Notes: generated by a model from the sequence alone, not told the origin. Positions 1 to 7,712 are shown, numbered from the stretch's first letter. The stretch is 64,000 nt of DNA from DAOUBF01 sp034432795 (GCA_034432795.1 DAOUBF010000040.1:30219-94218), one strand, 5' to 3'. Numbers and translations are program-made.

Positions 1-1
1 C

Positions 2-166
2 CTCCCCGGCGTGACCTTCTCCGGCAAGGTGACGCGCATCGCGCCTATGTCCACCCCCGGCCAGAGCGGCGTGAACTATGTCGCTGTGGTGGAACTGGAG
101 CAGATGGACCCACGCATCGCCTGGGGGATGACGGCGTTTGTGGATATACCGGTGAGCGGGGAATGA
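2..166 (+). CDS. C-terminal end of an efflux periplasmic adaptor (HlyD/MacA-like), partial
   Basis: An open frame enters from the left edge and ends at TGA 164-166, giving 54 residues. The peptide reads as the last beta-strand region of a membrane-fusion protein: a FSGKVTRIAP strand, a valine-rich strand and a closing GMTAFVDIPV motif typical of HlyD/RND/MacA adaptors, where a terminal beta domain precedes the stop. The gene directly downstream is a MacB/LolD-type ATPase, the usual partner of such adaptors in a MacAB-like tripartite exporter, so the context agrees. Only the tail is visible, so substrate and full architecture cannot be judged. Confidence 0.6.
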   Translation, partial: LPGVTFSGKVTRIAPMSTPGQSGVNYVAVVELEQMDPRIAWGMTAFVDIPVSGE

Positions 167-200
167 CGAAGGACGAAGAACGGATGATGGAGGGTACGCA

Positions 201-1061
201 ATGGCAACGCCGGCGGTCGTAGAGGCGCGTGATCTGGTCAAAATCTACGGGGATGGGCAGGGTGTGCGGGCGCTGGACGGCGTCAGCTTCACCATACGGG
301 CAGGGGAGTTTGTGGCGGTCATGGGGCCGAGCGGCTGTGGCAAGTCTACCCTGCTCAACCTCCTCGGTGCGCTGGATAAACCTACCAGCGGCACGGTGAT
401 CGTCGCCGGGCAGGACCTGGCCAAGCTGCGCGACGCCGACCGCTTCCGTGCCCGCACGGTGGGCTTCGTCTTCCAACTGCACAACCTGATCCCCACGCTG
501 ACCGCGTTGGAGAATGTGGAGGTGCCCATGCAGGGGCAGGGGCTGGGGCGGCGGGCGCGGCGCGAGCGGGCCGAGGAACTCCTGCGGCTGGTGGGCCTGG
601 GCGACCGGCTTCACCACTTGCCGGCGCAACTGTCCGGCGGGCAGCGGCAAAAGGTGGCTGTGGCCCGCGCCCTGGCGAATAACCCGGCCATCCTGCTGGC
701 CGATGAGCCGACGGGCAACCTGGATAGCGTGGCCAGCGCCGAGATTATGGACCTGTTGGCGAAGTTGAACACCGAGCAGGGCACAACTATCCTGGTCGTC
801 ACGCACGACCCCACAGTGGCCCGCCGGGCGCGACGCGTCCTGCTGATGCGCGACGGGCGCATTGAACGCGATGAACCCGTTGGCTCGGTCTATGAGGAGG
901 ACCTGAAGATGCTGCTCCGCTCCGAGTTGGGCCAGGCGCTGCTGAGAAGCCAGGACTGGCATAGGCTGAGCCAACTGACCGGCCTGGAGCTGGTCCGCGA
1001 TGGCCGCCTGACGGCGGAAGGGGAGGCCCTGCGGCGGCTGTTGGAGCGGGTGAGGGCATAA
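201..1061 (+). CDS. ABC transporter ATP-binding protein, LolD/MacB (MacB-type export) family
   Basis: A 286-residue nucleotide-binding subunit that would power an exporter or lipoprotein/peptide efflux permease in the cytoplasmic membrane. Walker A is GPSGCGKST at residues 42-50, the ABC signature LSGGQ at 144-148 and Walker B ends in D168-E169 followed by PTGNLD, which is diagnostic of the LolD/MacB/FtsE branch. A GGAGGGT ribosome-binding site sits just before the ATG. The protein carries about 60 extra residues after the usual ~225-residue LolD core, with a helical tail that may contact the permease. It follows an adaptor end at position 166; no permease gene follows, so the permease should lie upstream of the window or elsewhere. 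Confidence 0.85.
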   Translation: MATPAVVEARDLVKIYGDGQGVRALDGVSFTIRAGEFVAVMGPSGCGKSTLLNLLGALDKPTSGTVIVAGQDLAKLRDADRFRARTVGFVFQLHNLIPTLTALENVEVPMQGQGLGRRARRERAEELLRLVGLGDRLHHLPAQLSGGQRQKVAVARALANNPAILLADEPTGNLDSVASAEIMDLLAKLNTEQGTTILVVTHDPTVARRARRVLLMRDGRIERDEPVGSVYEEDLKMLLRSELGQALLRSQDWHRLSQLTGLELVRDGRLTAEGEALRRLLERVRA

Positions 1062-1138
1062 TCCTCCGCTCCCTCTCCCGGAGGGCTGGGGGGATGACCC
1101 ACGTGCTCAAACCGATGCCCCTGGTCAGTGGGCCTTTT

Positions 1139-1167
1139 TTGACAGTTCCCCCTAGCAAGGATATACT
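1139..1167 (+). promoter_or_regulatory. Sigma-70-type promoter before the DUF4190 gene
   Basis: TTGACA at 1139-1144, a 17-base spacer and TATACT at 1162-1167 form a near-consensus housekeeping promoter. A start around 1174 would leave a leader of about 68 bases before the ATG at 1242. A run of six T overlaps the -35 box. Confidence 0.7.
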
Positions 1168-1241
1168 CCCTGCTGAAGGCCCAGGGCCAGTTTGAGCGGA
1201 TCATATACTGCTTTTAGAATACTGAGTAGAGGAAACCGACG

Positions 1242-1616
1242 ATGACTGAGCATCAACCCTCACTTCAAGCCCCTGCTGCTGCACCGCCCACGCACCCTAT
1301 GGCCATTGTCAGCCTGGTGACCGGCATCCTCGGCCTGACGCTGTGCGTGGGCCTGGGCGGGGTGATCGCGCTGATCACCGGCTATATGGCCCGGAACGAA
1401 ATCCGCCAGAAGCCGGGGATGTACACAGGCGAGGGCCTGGCCACGGCCGGGCTGGTCCTGGGCGGGGTGGGTATCGCCTATTTCGTTTTGTCGCTCGTGC
1501 TGGGGGTGCTTGGGTTCATGTTCGCAATGGCTTTCAGCCTGTGCGCCACCCTCGGCCTTAGCCCCTTGTTTGGGCAGCGGTCGGCGCTCTTGTTCGCTGG
1601 CCTGGGGTTGTTTTAA
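1242..1616 (+). CDS. DUF4190 domain small membrane protein
   Basis: A 124-residue protein with a proline-rich cytoplasmic-looking head (residues 1-20) and two hydrophobic segments (about 22-48 and 68-97) separated by a short ARNEIRQKPGMYTGEGLATAG loop region. The first helix, the N-E-I-R turn and the G-x-G-L-A-x-A-G start of the second helix are the DUF4190 pattern, a family of uncharacterised bacterial membrane proteins often described as interacting with signalling or lipoprotein systems. It has its own strong promoter at 1139-1167 and stands alone before the sugar ABC ATPase. No catalytic residues are evident; function unknown. Confidence 0.7.
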   Translation: MTEHQPSLQAPAAAPPTHPMAIVSLVTGILGLTLCVGLGGVIALITGYMARNEIRQKPGMYTGEGLATAGLVLGGVGIAYFVLSLVLGVLGFMFAMAFSLCATLGLSPLFGQRSALLFAGLGLF

Positions 1617-1632
1617 GGGCGTTGCAGGGCAT

Positions 1633-1661
1633 TTGACAGCCCCATCGCTTTGTGCTACAAC
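1633..1661 (+). promoter_or_regulatory. Promoter of the sugar ABC ATPase gene
   Basis: TTGACA (1633-1638), 17-base spacer, TACAAC (1656-1661). The ATPase ATG is at 1710 behind a GGAGGAGGTG ribosome-binding site. The promoter makes this ATPase an independent unit, as expected for a shared (MsmX/MsiK-like) ATPase serving several importers. Confidence 0.65.
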
Positions 1662-1709
1662 TTCACATAGTAGGCGGTTTATTCCCTCTCCCTGGGAGGA
1701 GGTGTCCTG

Positions 1710-2810
1710 ATGGCCAGTGTAACGTATGATCATGTGACTAAGCGCTTCGGCGACGTGACGGCGATCAGTAATTTGAATCTGCATGTGGCGGACAAGGAGT
1801 TCCTGGTGCTGGTCGGGCCGTCCGGCTGCGGTAAATCCACAGCGTTGCGCATGTTGGCCGGGCTGGAGGATGTCACGGAGGGCCGTATCTTAATCGGGGA
1901 CCGCGTGGTCAACGATGTGCCCCCCAAGGACCGGGACATTGCCATGGTGTTCCAGAGCTATGCGCTTTACCCCCACATGAGCGTGTACGACAACATGGCC
2001 TTCGGCCTCAAGCTGCGCAAGTACCCCCGCCAGGAGATTGACCGACGGGTGAAGGAGGCCGCCCGCATTCTGGGGATTGAGCATTTGCTGGACCGCAAGC
2101 CCCGTCAACTCTCCGGCGGCCAGCGCCAGCGTGTGGCCGTAGGCCGCGCCATTGTGCGCGAACCGGCGGTGTTCCTGTTTGATGAGCCGCTCTCCAACCT
2201 GGACGCCAAGCTGCGCGTTCAGACGCGGGCGGAGATCTCCAAGCTGCACCAGCGGCTGGGCACGACCTTCATCTACGTCACCCACGACCAGGTGGAGGCC
2301 ATGACCATGGGGACGCGCATCGCCGTGCTCAAGGACGGTGTCTTGCAGCAGGTGGACACGCCCCAGAACCTGTATGATAAGCCGGACAACGTCTTTGTGG
2401 CCGGCTTCATTGGTTCACCGGCGATGAACTTCTTTGACGCCACCCTGGTCGCCCAGGATGGGCAGGTGTGGATTGATACGGGCGCGTTCCGCGTGCGCAT
2501 CCCCGACGAGCGCGCGGCCACCTACAGGCCCTACCTGGGCAAGCAGGTGATCTTCGGCATCCGCCCGGAGGACATCCACGATGTGGAGTTTAGCCCGCCG
2601 GGGATCAACCCGGCCATTGTGGAGGCCGAGGTGGACGTGACCGAACTCATGGGTAGCGAGGTGTATCTCTATCTGGTCACAGGGGGCAAGACGTTCATCG
2701 CCCGCGTGGACCCACGCACCCGCGCCCGCGTAGGCAACCGCGTCGGGGTCGCCCTGGACACGTCCAAGATCCATATCTTTGATAAAGAGACAGAGAAAGC
2801 GATCCGCTAA
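1710..2810 (+). CDS. Carbohydrate ABC importer ATP-binding protein (MalK/UgpC/MsmX family)
   Basis: A 366-residue ATPase of the CUT1 class that hydrolyses ATP to drive sugar or glycerol-3-phosphate uptake. Walker A GPSGCGKST is at residues 36-44, followed by the Q-loop VFQSYALYPHMSVYDN, the signature LSGGQRQRVAVGRA and Walker B ending DEPLSNLDAKLR, the last being the hallmark of MalK-type proteins. The C-terminal ~130 residues are the TOBE/regulatory domain (FGIRPEDIHDV). It has its own promoter and no adjacent permease or binding protein. Two complete permease/binding-protein sets at 42.9-46.2 kb and 50.9-54.3 kb lack an ATPase, so this gene is a good candidate for their common motor, as with MsmX or MsiK. 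That pairing is inference. Confidence 0.88.
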   Translation: MASVTYDHVTKRFGDVTAISNLNLHVADKEFLVLVGPSGCGKSTALRMLAGLEDVTEGRILIGDRVVNDVPPKDRDIAMVFQSYALYPHMSVYDNMAFGLKLRKYPRQEIDRRVKEAARILGIEHLLDRKPRQLSGGQRQRVAVGRAIVREPAVFLFDEPLSNLDAKLRVQTRAEISKLHQRLGTTFIYVTHDQVEAMTMGTRIAVLKDGVLQQVDTPQNLYDKPDNVFVAGFIGSPAMNFFDATLVAQDGQVWIDTGAFRVRIPDERAATYRPYLGKQVIFGIRPEDIHDVEFSPPGINPAIVEAEVDVTELMGSEVYLYLVTGGKTFIARVDPRTRARVGNRVGVALDTSKIHIFDKETEKAIR

Positions 2811-2816
2811 TGCTTA

Positions 2817-2864
2817 AACGTCAAACGTCAAACGTGATCATGATCACGTTTGACGTTTGACGTT
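2817..2864. repeat. Perfect 48-bp palindrome between convergent genes
   Basis: Bases 2817-2840 are the exact reverse complement of 2841-2864, with no loop base. Each arm holds repeated CAAACGT units ending in GTGATCA at the centre. The sequence continues with more ACGTTTGAC-like repeats to about 2882. It lies in the 81-bp gap between the ATPase stop (2810) and the EtfA stop (2892), a bidirectional-terminator position, but no T-tract follows on either strand. Confidence 0.85.
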
Positions 2865-2891
2865 CCCCGTTCCACGTTTGACTTGTGGTAT

Positions 2892-3884
2892 TCAGGTTTT
2901 CCCCAGCCGCCGCTTAAACTCCTGCGTCAGCGCCGGGACCACCTTAAACAGGTCGCCCACGATGCCGTAGCGCGCCAGCTTGAAGATGGGCGCTTCGGGG
3001 TCCTTGTTGATCGCCACGATCACCTTGGCGGTGCGCATGCCCGCCTGGTGCTGGATCGCGCCGGAGATGCCACAGGCAATGTACAGGTCGGGCGAAACCG
3101 TGCGCCCGGTCTGTCCCACCTGATGGGCATAGGGGATCCAGCCCGCGTCCACCGCCGCGCGTGAGGCGCCCACCGCAGCGCCGAGCACCTCGGCCAGTTC
3201 AAACAGCGGCTTGAAGCCCTCCGGCCCACCCACGCCGCGCCCGCCGGAGACGATGATGCTGGCATCGGCCAGGCTGACCTTGCCCTCCTCCGCCAGGAAG
3301 TCGGTGACCTTGGTCACGATCTGATCCTCACTGAGCGCAGGCGGGACGGTCACGATCTCCCCGGTGCGCGCGGGATCGGCCTGGGGGCGCGGGAAGGCCC
3401 GCGGGCGCAGCGTGGCCATCTGCGGCCTGCGCTCCGGGCACATCACTTTGGCGATCAGCTTGCCGGCATACACGGGCCGGGTGACGACCAATGTGCTATT
3501 CTCCAGGTCCAGCCCGATGGCATCGGCCATCAGCCCGGTCTCCAGGTCTGCGGATACAGCGCCCAGGGTATCGCGCCCGCGCGTCGTGGCGGCGGCCAGG
3601 ATGATCCCCGGCTGATGCGCCTGCGCCAGCCGGGTCAACAGCGCCGCATAAGGCTCCACGCGGAACTCCGCCAGCGTGGCGTCATCCGCCAGGAAGACCT
3701 TATCCGCGCCGTGAGCGATGCTCTCCTGGGCGATACTCTCCACGTTATGCCCGAAGACACAGGCCACCGCCTGCGCGCCCAGTTGGTCGGCCAGGCGACG
3801 CGCCTGGCCCAACGCCTCCCACGAGGGGATGGCAGCGCGCCCCCGGAACTGCTCTACCCAAACCCAAACATCGTTTGTGCTCAC
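2892..3884 (-). CDS. etfA: Electron transfer flavoprotein subunit alpha
   Basis: A 330-residue FAD-binding subunit of the ETF heterodimer, which carries electrons between flavin dehydrogenases and the respiratory chain or a bifurcating partner. The C-terminal FAD domain is clear: IIVSGGRGVGGPEGF, then AVGASRAAVDAGWIP, QVGQTGRTVSPDLYIACG and GISGAIQHQAGM. The N-terminal alpha/beta domain starts with VWVWVEQFRG. I place the start at GTG 3884 because AAGGAGGG lies at the right distance and overlaps the etfB stop; an upstream extension is in frame but has no ribosome-binding site and would overlap etfB. It is the last gene of a carbamate kinase-etfB-etfA operon. Confidence 0.92.
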   Translation of the reverse strand: MSTNDVWVWVEQFRGRAAIPSWEALGQARRLADQLGAQAVACVFGHNVESIAQESIAHGADKVFLADDATLAEFRVEPYAALLTRLAQAHQPGIILAAATTRGRDTLGAVSADLETGLMADAIGLDLENSTLVVTRPVYAGKLIAKVMCPERRPQMATLRPRAFPRPQADPARTGEIVTVPPALSEDQIVTKVTDFLAEEGKVSLADASIIVSGGRGVGGPEGFKPLFELAEVLGAAVGASRAAVDAGWIPYAHQVGQTGRTVSPDLYIACGISGAIQHQAGMRTAKVIVAINKDPEAPIFKLARYGIVGDLFKVVPALTQEFKRRLGKT

Positions 3885-3894
3885 GGGGCCCTCC

Positions 3895-4689
3895 TTAGAT
3901 GACCTTCTCGGCGAGGAGCTTGTCCACCAGGATACGTGCCTGCTCTTCTGGTGTGCCCTCAATGAACTCGCATTGGCCGCCGCGCGGCGGGAGCGGCAGA
4001 ATCTGCGGCCAGCGCACGCCCGATCCGGCGGCCCCTACCCTGGTGCCGTCCAGCCCCAGGTCGGCAGTCGTCCACACCGGGATCGCCAGCTTCGCTGCCT
4101 TGCGGATGCCCAGGAACGAGGGGTAGCGCGGCTCGTTGATGTCCTTGACCACGCTGATCACGGCGGGCAGGCGCGCCTGCACCACCTGCCGCCCCTCCTC
4201 CAGCAGCCGCTCCACCACGATGGTCCGCGCCGCCGGATCGATCTGGCGGATCTTGCAGACGTAGGTGAGTTGCGGCCAGCCCAGCCTGCGGGCGACATGA
4301 GCCGCCGTCTGGCCGGTGTCGCCGTCAATGGCCTGCTTGCCGAAGAGGACGACATCCACATCGCCCATCTTCTGGACAGCGCTGGCCAGGACGGTGGCCG
4401 TCGCCAGCGTGTCGGCGCCGGCCATGTGCTCGTCCCAGAGCAGGATGGCGTCGTCGCAGCCGCGTGCCACACTCTCCTTGAGCGCCTCTTTATGCTCCTC
4501 TGGCCCCATACAGATGACGGTGGCTGTCCCCCCATGGGCCTCCTTCAGCCGGATGGCCTCCTCAATAGCGTACTCATCCCAGGGGTTGACCACCAGTTTG
4601 GCATCGCCCCAACTGACCACACCGCGCTCATCTACGGTCACCTTCGCGGTGGTGTCGGGGGTCAGTTTGGTACAGACAACGACATGCAA
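3895..4689 (-). CDS. etfB: Electron transfer flavoprotein subunit beta
   Basis: A 264-residue partner of EtfA that binds AMP (or FAD in bifurcating types). It opens with the family pattern VVVCTKLTPDT, has the VNPWDEYAIEEAIRLKE segment, the LLWDEHMAGADTLATA region and the conserved LFGKQAIDGDTGQTAAHVA signature, and ends with the recognition-loop style VVKDINEPRYPSFLGIRKA. The start is TTG 4689 with GGAGG eight bases upstream; a nearby ATG is out of frame. The stop TAA is part of the etfA ribosome-binding site, implying coupled translation. It contains one of the rare TCGA sites in the window (4238), within GATCGATC. Confidence 0.92.
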   Translation of the reverse strand: MHVVVCTKLTPDTTAKVTVDERGVVSWGDAKLVVNPWDEYAIEEAIRLKEAHGGTATVICMGPEEHKEALKESVARGCDDAILLWDEHMAGADTLATATVLASAVQKMGDVDVVLFGKQAIDGDTGQTAAHVARRLGWPQLTYVCKIRQIDPAARTIVVERLLEEGRQVVQARLPAVISVVKDINEPRYPSFLGIRKAAKLAIPVWTTADLGLDGTRVGAAGSGVRWPQILPLPPRGGQCEFIEGTPEEQARILVDKLLAEKVI

Positions 4690-4707
4690 GGGAATTCCTC
4701 CTTCCGT

Positions 4708-5655
4708 CTAAGGGATAATCCATGTGCCAGTTTCCCCGGCCAGTGCGCGCTCCAGATTCTCCGGGTTGGTGATCAGGGCCTGTTTGCCCCCGTGTTCCAG
4801 GAAGTTAATGATGGCCTCAATCTTGGGGCCCATGCTGCCGGGCGGGAAGTGCCCCTGCGCCAGATAAGCCTTCGCCTCCTCCAGGGTCATGCGGGACAGG
4901 TCCACCTGATTGGGCCTCTTGTAGTTCAGCGCGACCTTCTCCACGGCGGTGGAGATCAGGAAGAGATCGGCCTGGATGCTGATGGCCAGCAGCGCCGAGG
5001 CGTAGTCCTTGTCAATCACGGCTTCCACGCCGACCAGGTTGCCCTCCTCGTCCTCAATCACCGGGATGCCACCGCCGCCGACGGCGATCACGGTGAAGCC
5101 GGTATCCAGGAGCGTCCAGATAGCGTCGCGCTCAATGATCCGGCGCGGGCGGGGCGAGGGCACGACGCGCCGCCAGCCGCGCCCGGCATCCTCAATGACA
5201 TTCCAGCCTTCCTTCTCACTGCGTTCCCTGGCCGTCTTCTCGTCCATGAAGCTGCCGATAGGCTTGGTGGGGTGGCGGAAAGCCGGGTCGTTGCGGTCCA
5301 CCAACACCTGCGTCACCACCGTCACGGCCTGCTTCTTGAGGCCCCGCTTGCGGAACTCGTTATACAGCGCCTTCTGGATCATGTAGCCGATGGCGCCCTG
5401 GGTATCGGCGTCAATGGAATCCAGCGGCACGGGGTGCAGTTCGTGCAGGGAGAGTTCCGAGCGGCGCAGGATGAAACCCACCTGCGGCCCGTTGCCGTGC
5501 GTGATGACCACGTCCCAGCCGGCGGCGATCATACTGGCGATATGCTGGCAGGTCTCCACCGTGGCCGCGTACTGGTCGGGCACGGTCTGGTGTTGCGGGT
5601 CTTTAATCAGGGAATTGCCGCCGATGGCGACGACAGCGATCTTACGTTCAGGCAC
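4708..5655 (-). CDS. arcC: Carbamate kinase
   Basis: A 315-residue enzyme of the amino-acid kinase fold that interconverts carbamoyl phosphate + ADP with carbamate + ATP; in catabolic settings it yields ATP. It begins VVAIGGNSLI, has the THGNGPQVGFIL motif, the RRVVPSPRPRRI loop, the VIAVGGGGIPVI substrate motif and the PGSMGPKIEAIINF signature near the end. I prefer GTG 5655 behind GGAGGGG; an ATG four codons upstream is possible. The gene heads an operon with etfB and etfA (18-bp gap), an unusual partner set, and lies near a knotted carbamoyltransferase on the same strand at 6409-7404, suggesting ATP capture from carbamoyl phosphate made in catabolism of a ureido or guanidino compound. The substrate is not identifiable here. 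Confidence 0.93.
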   Translation of the reverse strand: MPERKIAVVAIGGNSLIKDPQHQTVPDQYAATVETCQHIASMIAAGWDVVITHGNGPQVGFILRRSELSLHELHPVPLDSIDADTQGAIGYMIQKALYNEFRKRGLKKQAVTVVTQVLVDRNDPAFRHPTKPIGSFMDEKTARERSEKEGWNVIEDAGRGWRRVVPSPRPRRIIERDAIWTLLDTGFTVIAVGGGGIPVIEDEEGNLVGVEAVIDKDYASALLAISIQADLFLISTAVEKVALNYKRPNQVDLSRMTLEEAKAYLAQGHFPPGSMGPKIEAIINFLEHGGKQALITNPENLERALAGETGTWIIP

Positions 5656-5711
5656 GCTCCCCTCCATCTATAACTTATTCTACCGTCCTTCTGCTTATCA
5701 TGAAACTGCGC

Positions 5712-5717
5712 TATAAT
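5712..5717 (+). promoter_or_regulatory. -10 box of the antitoxin promoter
   Basis: A perfect TATAAT, 24 bases before the antitoxin ATG and just after the arcC start on the other strand. No convincing -35 hexamer is visible, so the pair may be activator-dependent or use an extended element. Confidence 0.45.
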
Positions 5718-5740
5718 CCTATTTGAAAGGAGGTGCCGCC

Positions 5741-6004
5741 ATGCTGACAGTTAAGGGCATCTACAAAGACGGTCATGTAGAACTGAATGAACCTGTCGCC
5801 ATCAACGAGCCGCATCCGGTGCTTGTCACCTTCCTCGAGGAGGAAGAACCGGTCAGCGGCGACGATAATATGCAAGAATACCGCGAAGCTCTAGAAGGCA
5901 TTATTGGCATCTATAATGAGATGACACCAGAGCAGCAGCGACTCTTTGATGAGGCGCTCCAGCGTAAAACGCCCTTCTTCGGCCCACGCGAGGTTGAATG
6001 GTAG
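5741..6004 (+). CDS. Small antitoxin-like protein (AF2212-like family)
   Basis: An 87-residue acidic protein starting at ATG 5741 behind AAGGAGGTG. The N-terminus LTVKGIYKDGHVELNEPV matches the short beta-hairpin opening of AF2212/DUF104-type antitoxins, which usually pair with PIN-domain toxins. The rest is acidic and helical. The stop overlaps the start of the next gene (ATGGTAG), and that gene encodes a PIN-like toxin, which supports a vapBC-type module. It contains a TCGA site (5835) that does not overlap GATC, unlike every site found outside the toxin-antitoxin loci, in line with recent acquisition. Confidence 0.65.
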   Translation: MLTVKGIYKDGHVELNEPVAINEPHPVLVTFLEEEEPVSGDDNMQEYREALEGIIGIYNEMTPEQQRLFDEALQRKTPFFGPREVEW

Positions 6005-6404
6005 AGCAGCGCCTCCTTGATACCGACACGCTATCCTTTCTGCTCAAAGGACGCAATCCTGTCGTCCATCGCGCCCACCATACGCCGCGCAAGGCAATAG
6101 GGTGGCTCTCAACACGATCAGTTGCTACGAGATCATGCGCGGCCTCAAGCACGCGGGCGCTACTACACTGATGATAAAGTTTGAGCGCCTGCTTAAGGTC
6201 AGCCCAGTATTCTCCCTCGATCTTGCTGCCGCACGCATCGCCGCCGATATTCACGCCCAGCTTCGGCAAACTGGCACTCTCATTGAGGATGCTGACCTGC
6301 TTATTGCCGCGATCGCGCTGGTCAACGGTTGTATCCTTGTGACAAATAACACCGGACACTACGCCCGCATCCCTGGTTTGCGTTTAGAAAACTGGGTGAC
6401 TTGA
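5998..6404 (+). pseudogene. PIN-domain (VapC-type) toxin broken by a one-base frameshift
   Basis: Translation from ATG 5998, overlapping the antitoxin stop, gives LLDTDTLSFLLKGRNPVVHRAHH and then runs out of frame near 6080; the remaining PIN domain continues one frame over from about 6085 to the stop at 6404 (VALNTISCYEIMRG..., then IEDADLLIAAIALVNGCILVTNNTGHYARIP). The acidic residues of the PIN site are all present across the two frames: the first LDTD aspartates, the E of SCYE, and the D of EDADLLIAA. Inserting one base near CCACCA|TACG restores a single ~135-residue protein. Either the toxin is inactivated or the base was lost in sequencing. It ends four bases from the convergent carbamoyltransferase stop. 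Confidence 0.8.
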
Positions 6405-6408
6405 ATCC

Positions 6409-7404
6409 TCAGCGCATGGTCAACGCCATGACCGCCTTCTGCACGTGCAGGCGGTTCTCTGCCTGATCGTACACCACCGAGGTCCAGCCCGGCCCGGTTT
6501 GCTTGTCAATCACCGCATCCGTCACTTCAATCCCCCGGTCGGCAGGCAGGCAGTGCATGTAGATGGCGTCCTCTGCCGTCAACCCCATGCGCCGCTCGTC
6601 AGCGATCCAATCGCTGTACTTCCTGCCGATCCGCGCCGACTCTTCCAGGTCAGAGGTCGTCAGCAGGCAGCCCCAGCTCTTGGGGTAAACCACGTCCGCG
6701 CCGCGGAAGCCCTCGTCCATGTCGTCCATGATCTCAAAGGAGCCTCCGTTCATCCGCGCCTCGGTCGCCGCCCGGTCAAGGATGTCGGGCATCAGCCTGT
6801 ACTCCGGCGGGTGCACCAGCCGCACATTCGTGCCGAAGCGGGTTAGTTGCAGGATGAGCGATTGGGGCACGGAGATGGGCTTTTGATAGCTGGCGGCATA
6901 GGCCCAAGAGACCGCCACCGTCAGCCCCTGCAGGTTGCGCCCCTTCTTTTCCATGATCGTCATCAGGTCGGCCAGTGCCTGGAAGGGGTGATAGATATCG
7001 CACTGCATGTTGAGCACGGGCACGCGACTGTACTTCGCCACCTCGCGCATATAGGCGTTGCCCACGCCCCAGTCCACGTGGCGGATAGCGATCCCGTCGT
7101 AATAGCGCCCCAGGATCTCGCCGATCTCCTTGGCCGTGTCGCCGTGGGCGATCTGGGTGGTCTTGGATTCAATAAACGCGGCATGGCCGCCGAGTTGGGC
7201 CATGCCGGCCTCAAACGAGCCGCGTGTGCGTGTGCTGGAGAAGAAGAACAGCATCGCCAACGTCTTATCGCGCAGTAAGGGGTGTGGCTCGCCCAGGGCA
7301 CGCTTGCGCTTCAGGTCCCAGGCCACATCCAGGACGGTCTCAATTTCCTCTTTAGAAAAATCCGTATCCGCGATGAAATCGCGTCCCCGTAAGTCGGTTT
7401 GCAT
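6409..7404 (-). CDS. Knotted carbamoyltransferase, YgeW-like
   Basis: A 331-residue transcarbamoylase that should move a carbamoyl group between carbamoyl phosphate and an amino substrate. The carbamoyl-phosphate motif SSTRTR is at residues 56-61 and HCLPAD at 284-289. Several features point to the knotted clade of acetylornithine/succinylornithine/YgeW enzymes rather than classical OTC: KTTQIAHGDTAKE, NMQCDIYHPFQALADL, SWAYAASYQKPISVPQ, DVVYPKSWG and the terminal AENRLHVQKAVMA. The ribosome-binding site GGGAGGG precedes the ATG. A carbamate kinase operon lies 0.75 kb downstream on the same strand, separated by the toxin-antitoxin pair. In bacteria, YgeW with carbamate kinase is linked to purine/ureide breakdown; the true substrate here is unknown. 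Confidence 0.8.
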   Translation of the reverse strand: MQTDLRGRDFIADTDFSKEEIETVLDVAWDLKRKRALGEPHPLLRDKTLAMLFFFSSTRTRGSFEAGMAQLGGHAAFIESKTTQIAHGDTAKEIGEILGRYYDGIAIRHVDWGVGNAYMREVAKYSRVPVLNMQCDIYHPFQALADLMTIMEKKGRNLQGLTVAVSWAYAASYQKPISVPQSLILQLTRFGTNVRLVHPPEYRLMPDILDRAATEARMNGGSFEIMDDMDEGFRGADVVYPKSWGCLLTTSDLEESARIGRKYSDWIADERRMGLTAEDAIYMHCLPADRGIEVTDAVIDKQTGPGWTSVVYDQAENRLHVQKAVMALTMR

Positions 7405-7498
7405 TGGATCGCCCTCCCTGTGATTGACAGGTTTTCACGTGGTGTAATCTTAGCTGAAGTGGCGGGGGATGTCAAAAGGCATGAGGAATTGGCGGCCC

Positions 7499-7583
7499 CC
7501 ACCGTAAACGGTGGAGTGTACAGCCGTGTAAGGGCACGGCACGCCATGCCCCCACGCCGCACCGTTTACGGTGCGGTGATTCA
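7499..7583. repeat. Dispersed element with two CACCGT-nn-ACGGTG palindromes
   Basis: CCACCGTAAACGGTGG (7499-7514) and CCGCACCGTTTACGGTGCGG (7557-7576) bracket a spacer containing GTACAGCCGTGTAAGGGCAC. The same arrangement, with a spacer shorter by 14 bases, is found at 32385-32450, so the unit is a true repeat and not a chance palindrome. Related single palindromes occur at 21504-21530, 32241-32254, 32280-32292 and 49384-49399. Confidence 0.8.
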
Positions 7584-7669
7584 TAAGCCCAGCACTGGGG
7601 GCCTTGGGGGCTACCCTTACCCCGGCGTCGGGTATATATCAGATTTGGGGCAGGTGACCCGGTTGGTTA

Positions 7670-7712
7670 CCCCCCACCCCAACCCTCCCCCGCAAGGGGG
7701 AGGGGGTGATGG
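7670..7712. repeat. CCCCCACCCCAACCCTC / GGGGGAGGGGGTGA inverted repeat
   Basis: A C-rich arm followed by a G-rich arm around a CGCAA turn. Members of the same family are seen at 40813-40915, 44734-44820, 47787-47871, 57691-57761 and 58678-58720, two of them inside coding sequence. Confidence 0.7.

Noticed and set aside
1117..1140. Terminator-like GCCC...GGGC stem followed by TTTTTT after the first ATPase gene
   Set aside because: Stem of only about four firm pairs, with the T-tract overlapping a promoter -35 box; not enough to call.
3718..5673. A 651-codon plus-strand frame across etfB and arcC
   Set aside because: It is antisense to two well-supported genes with conserved motifs.
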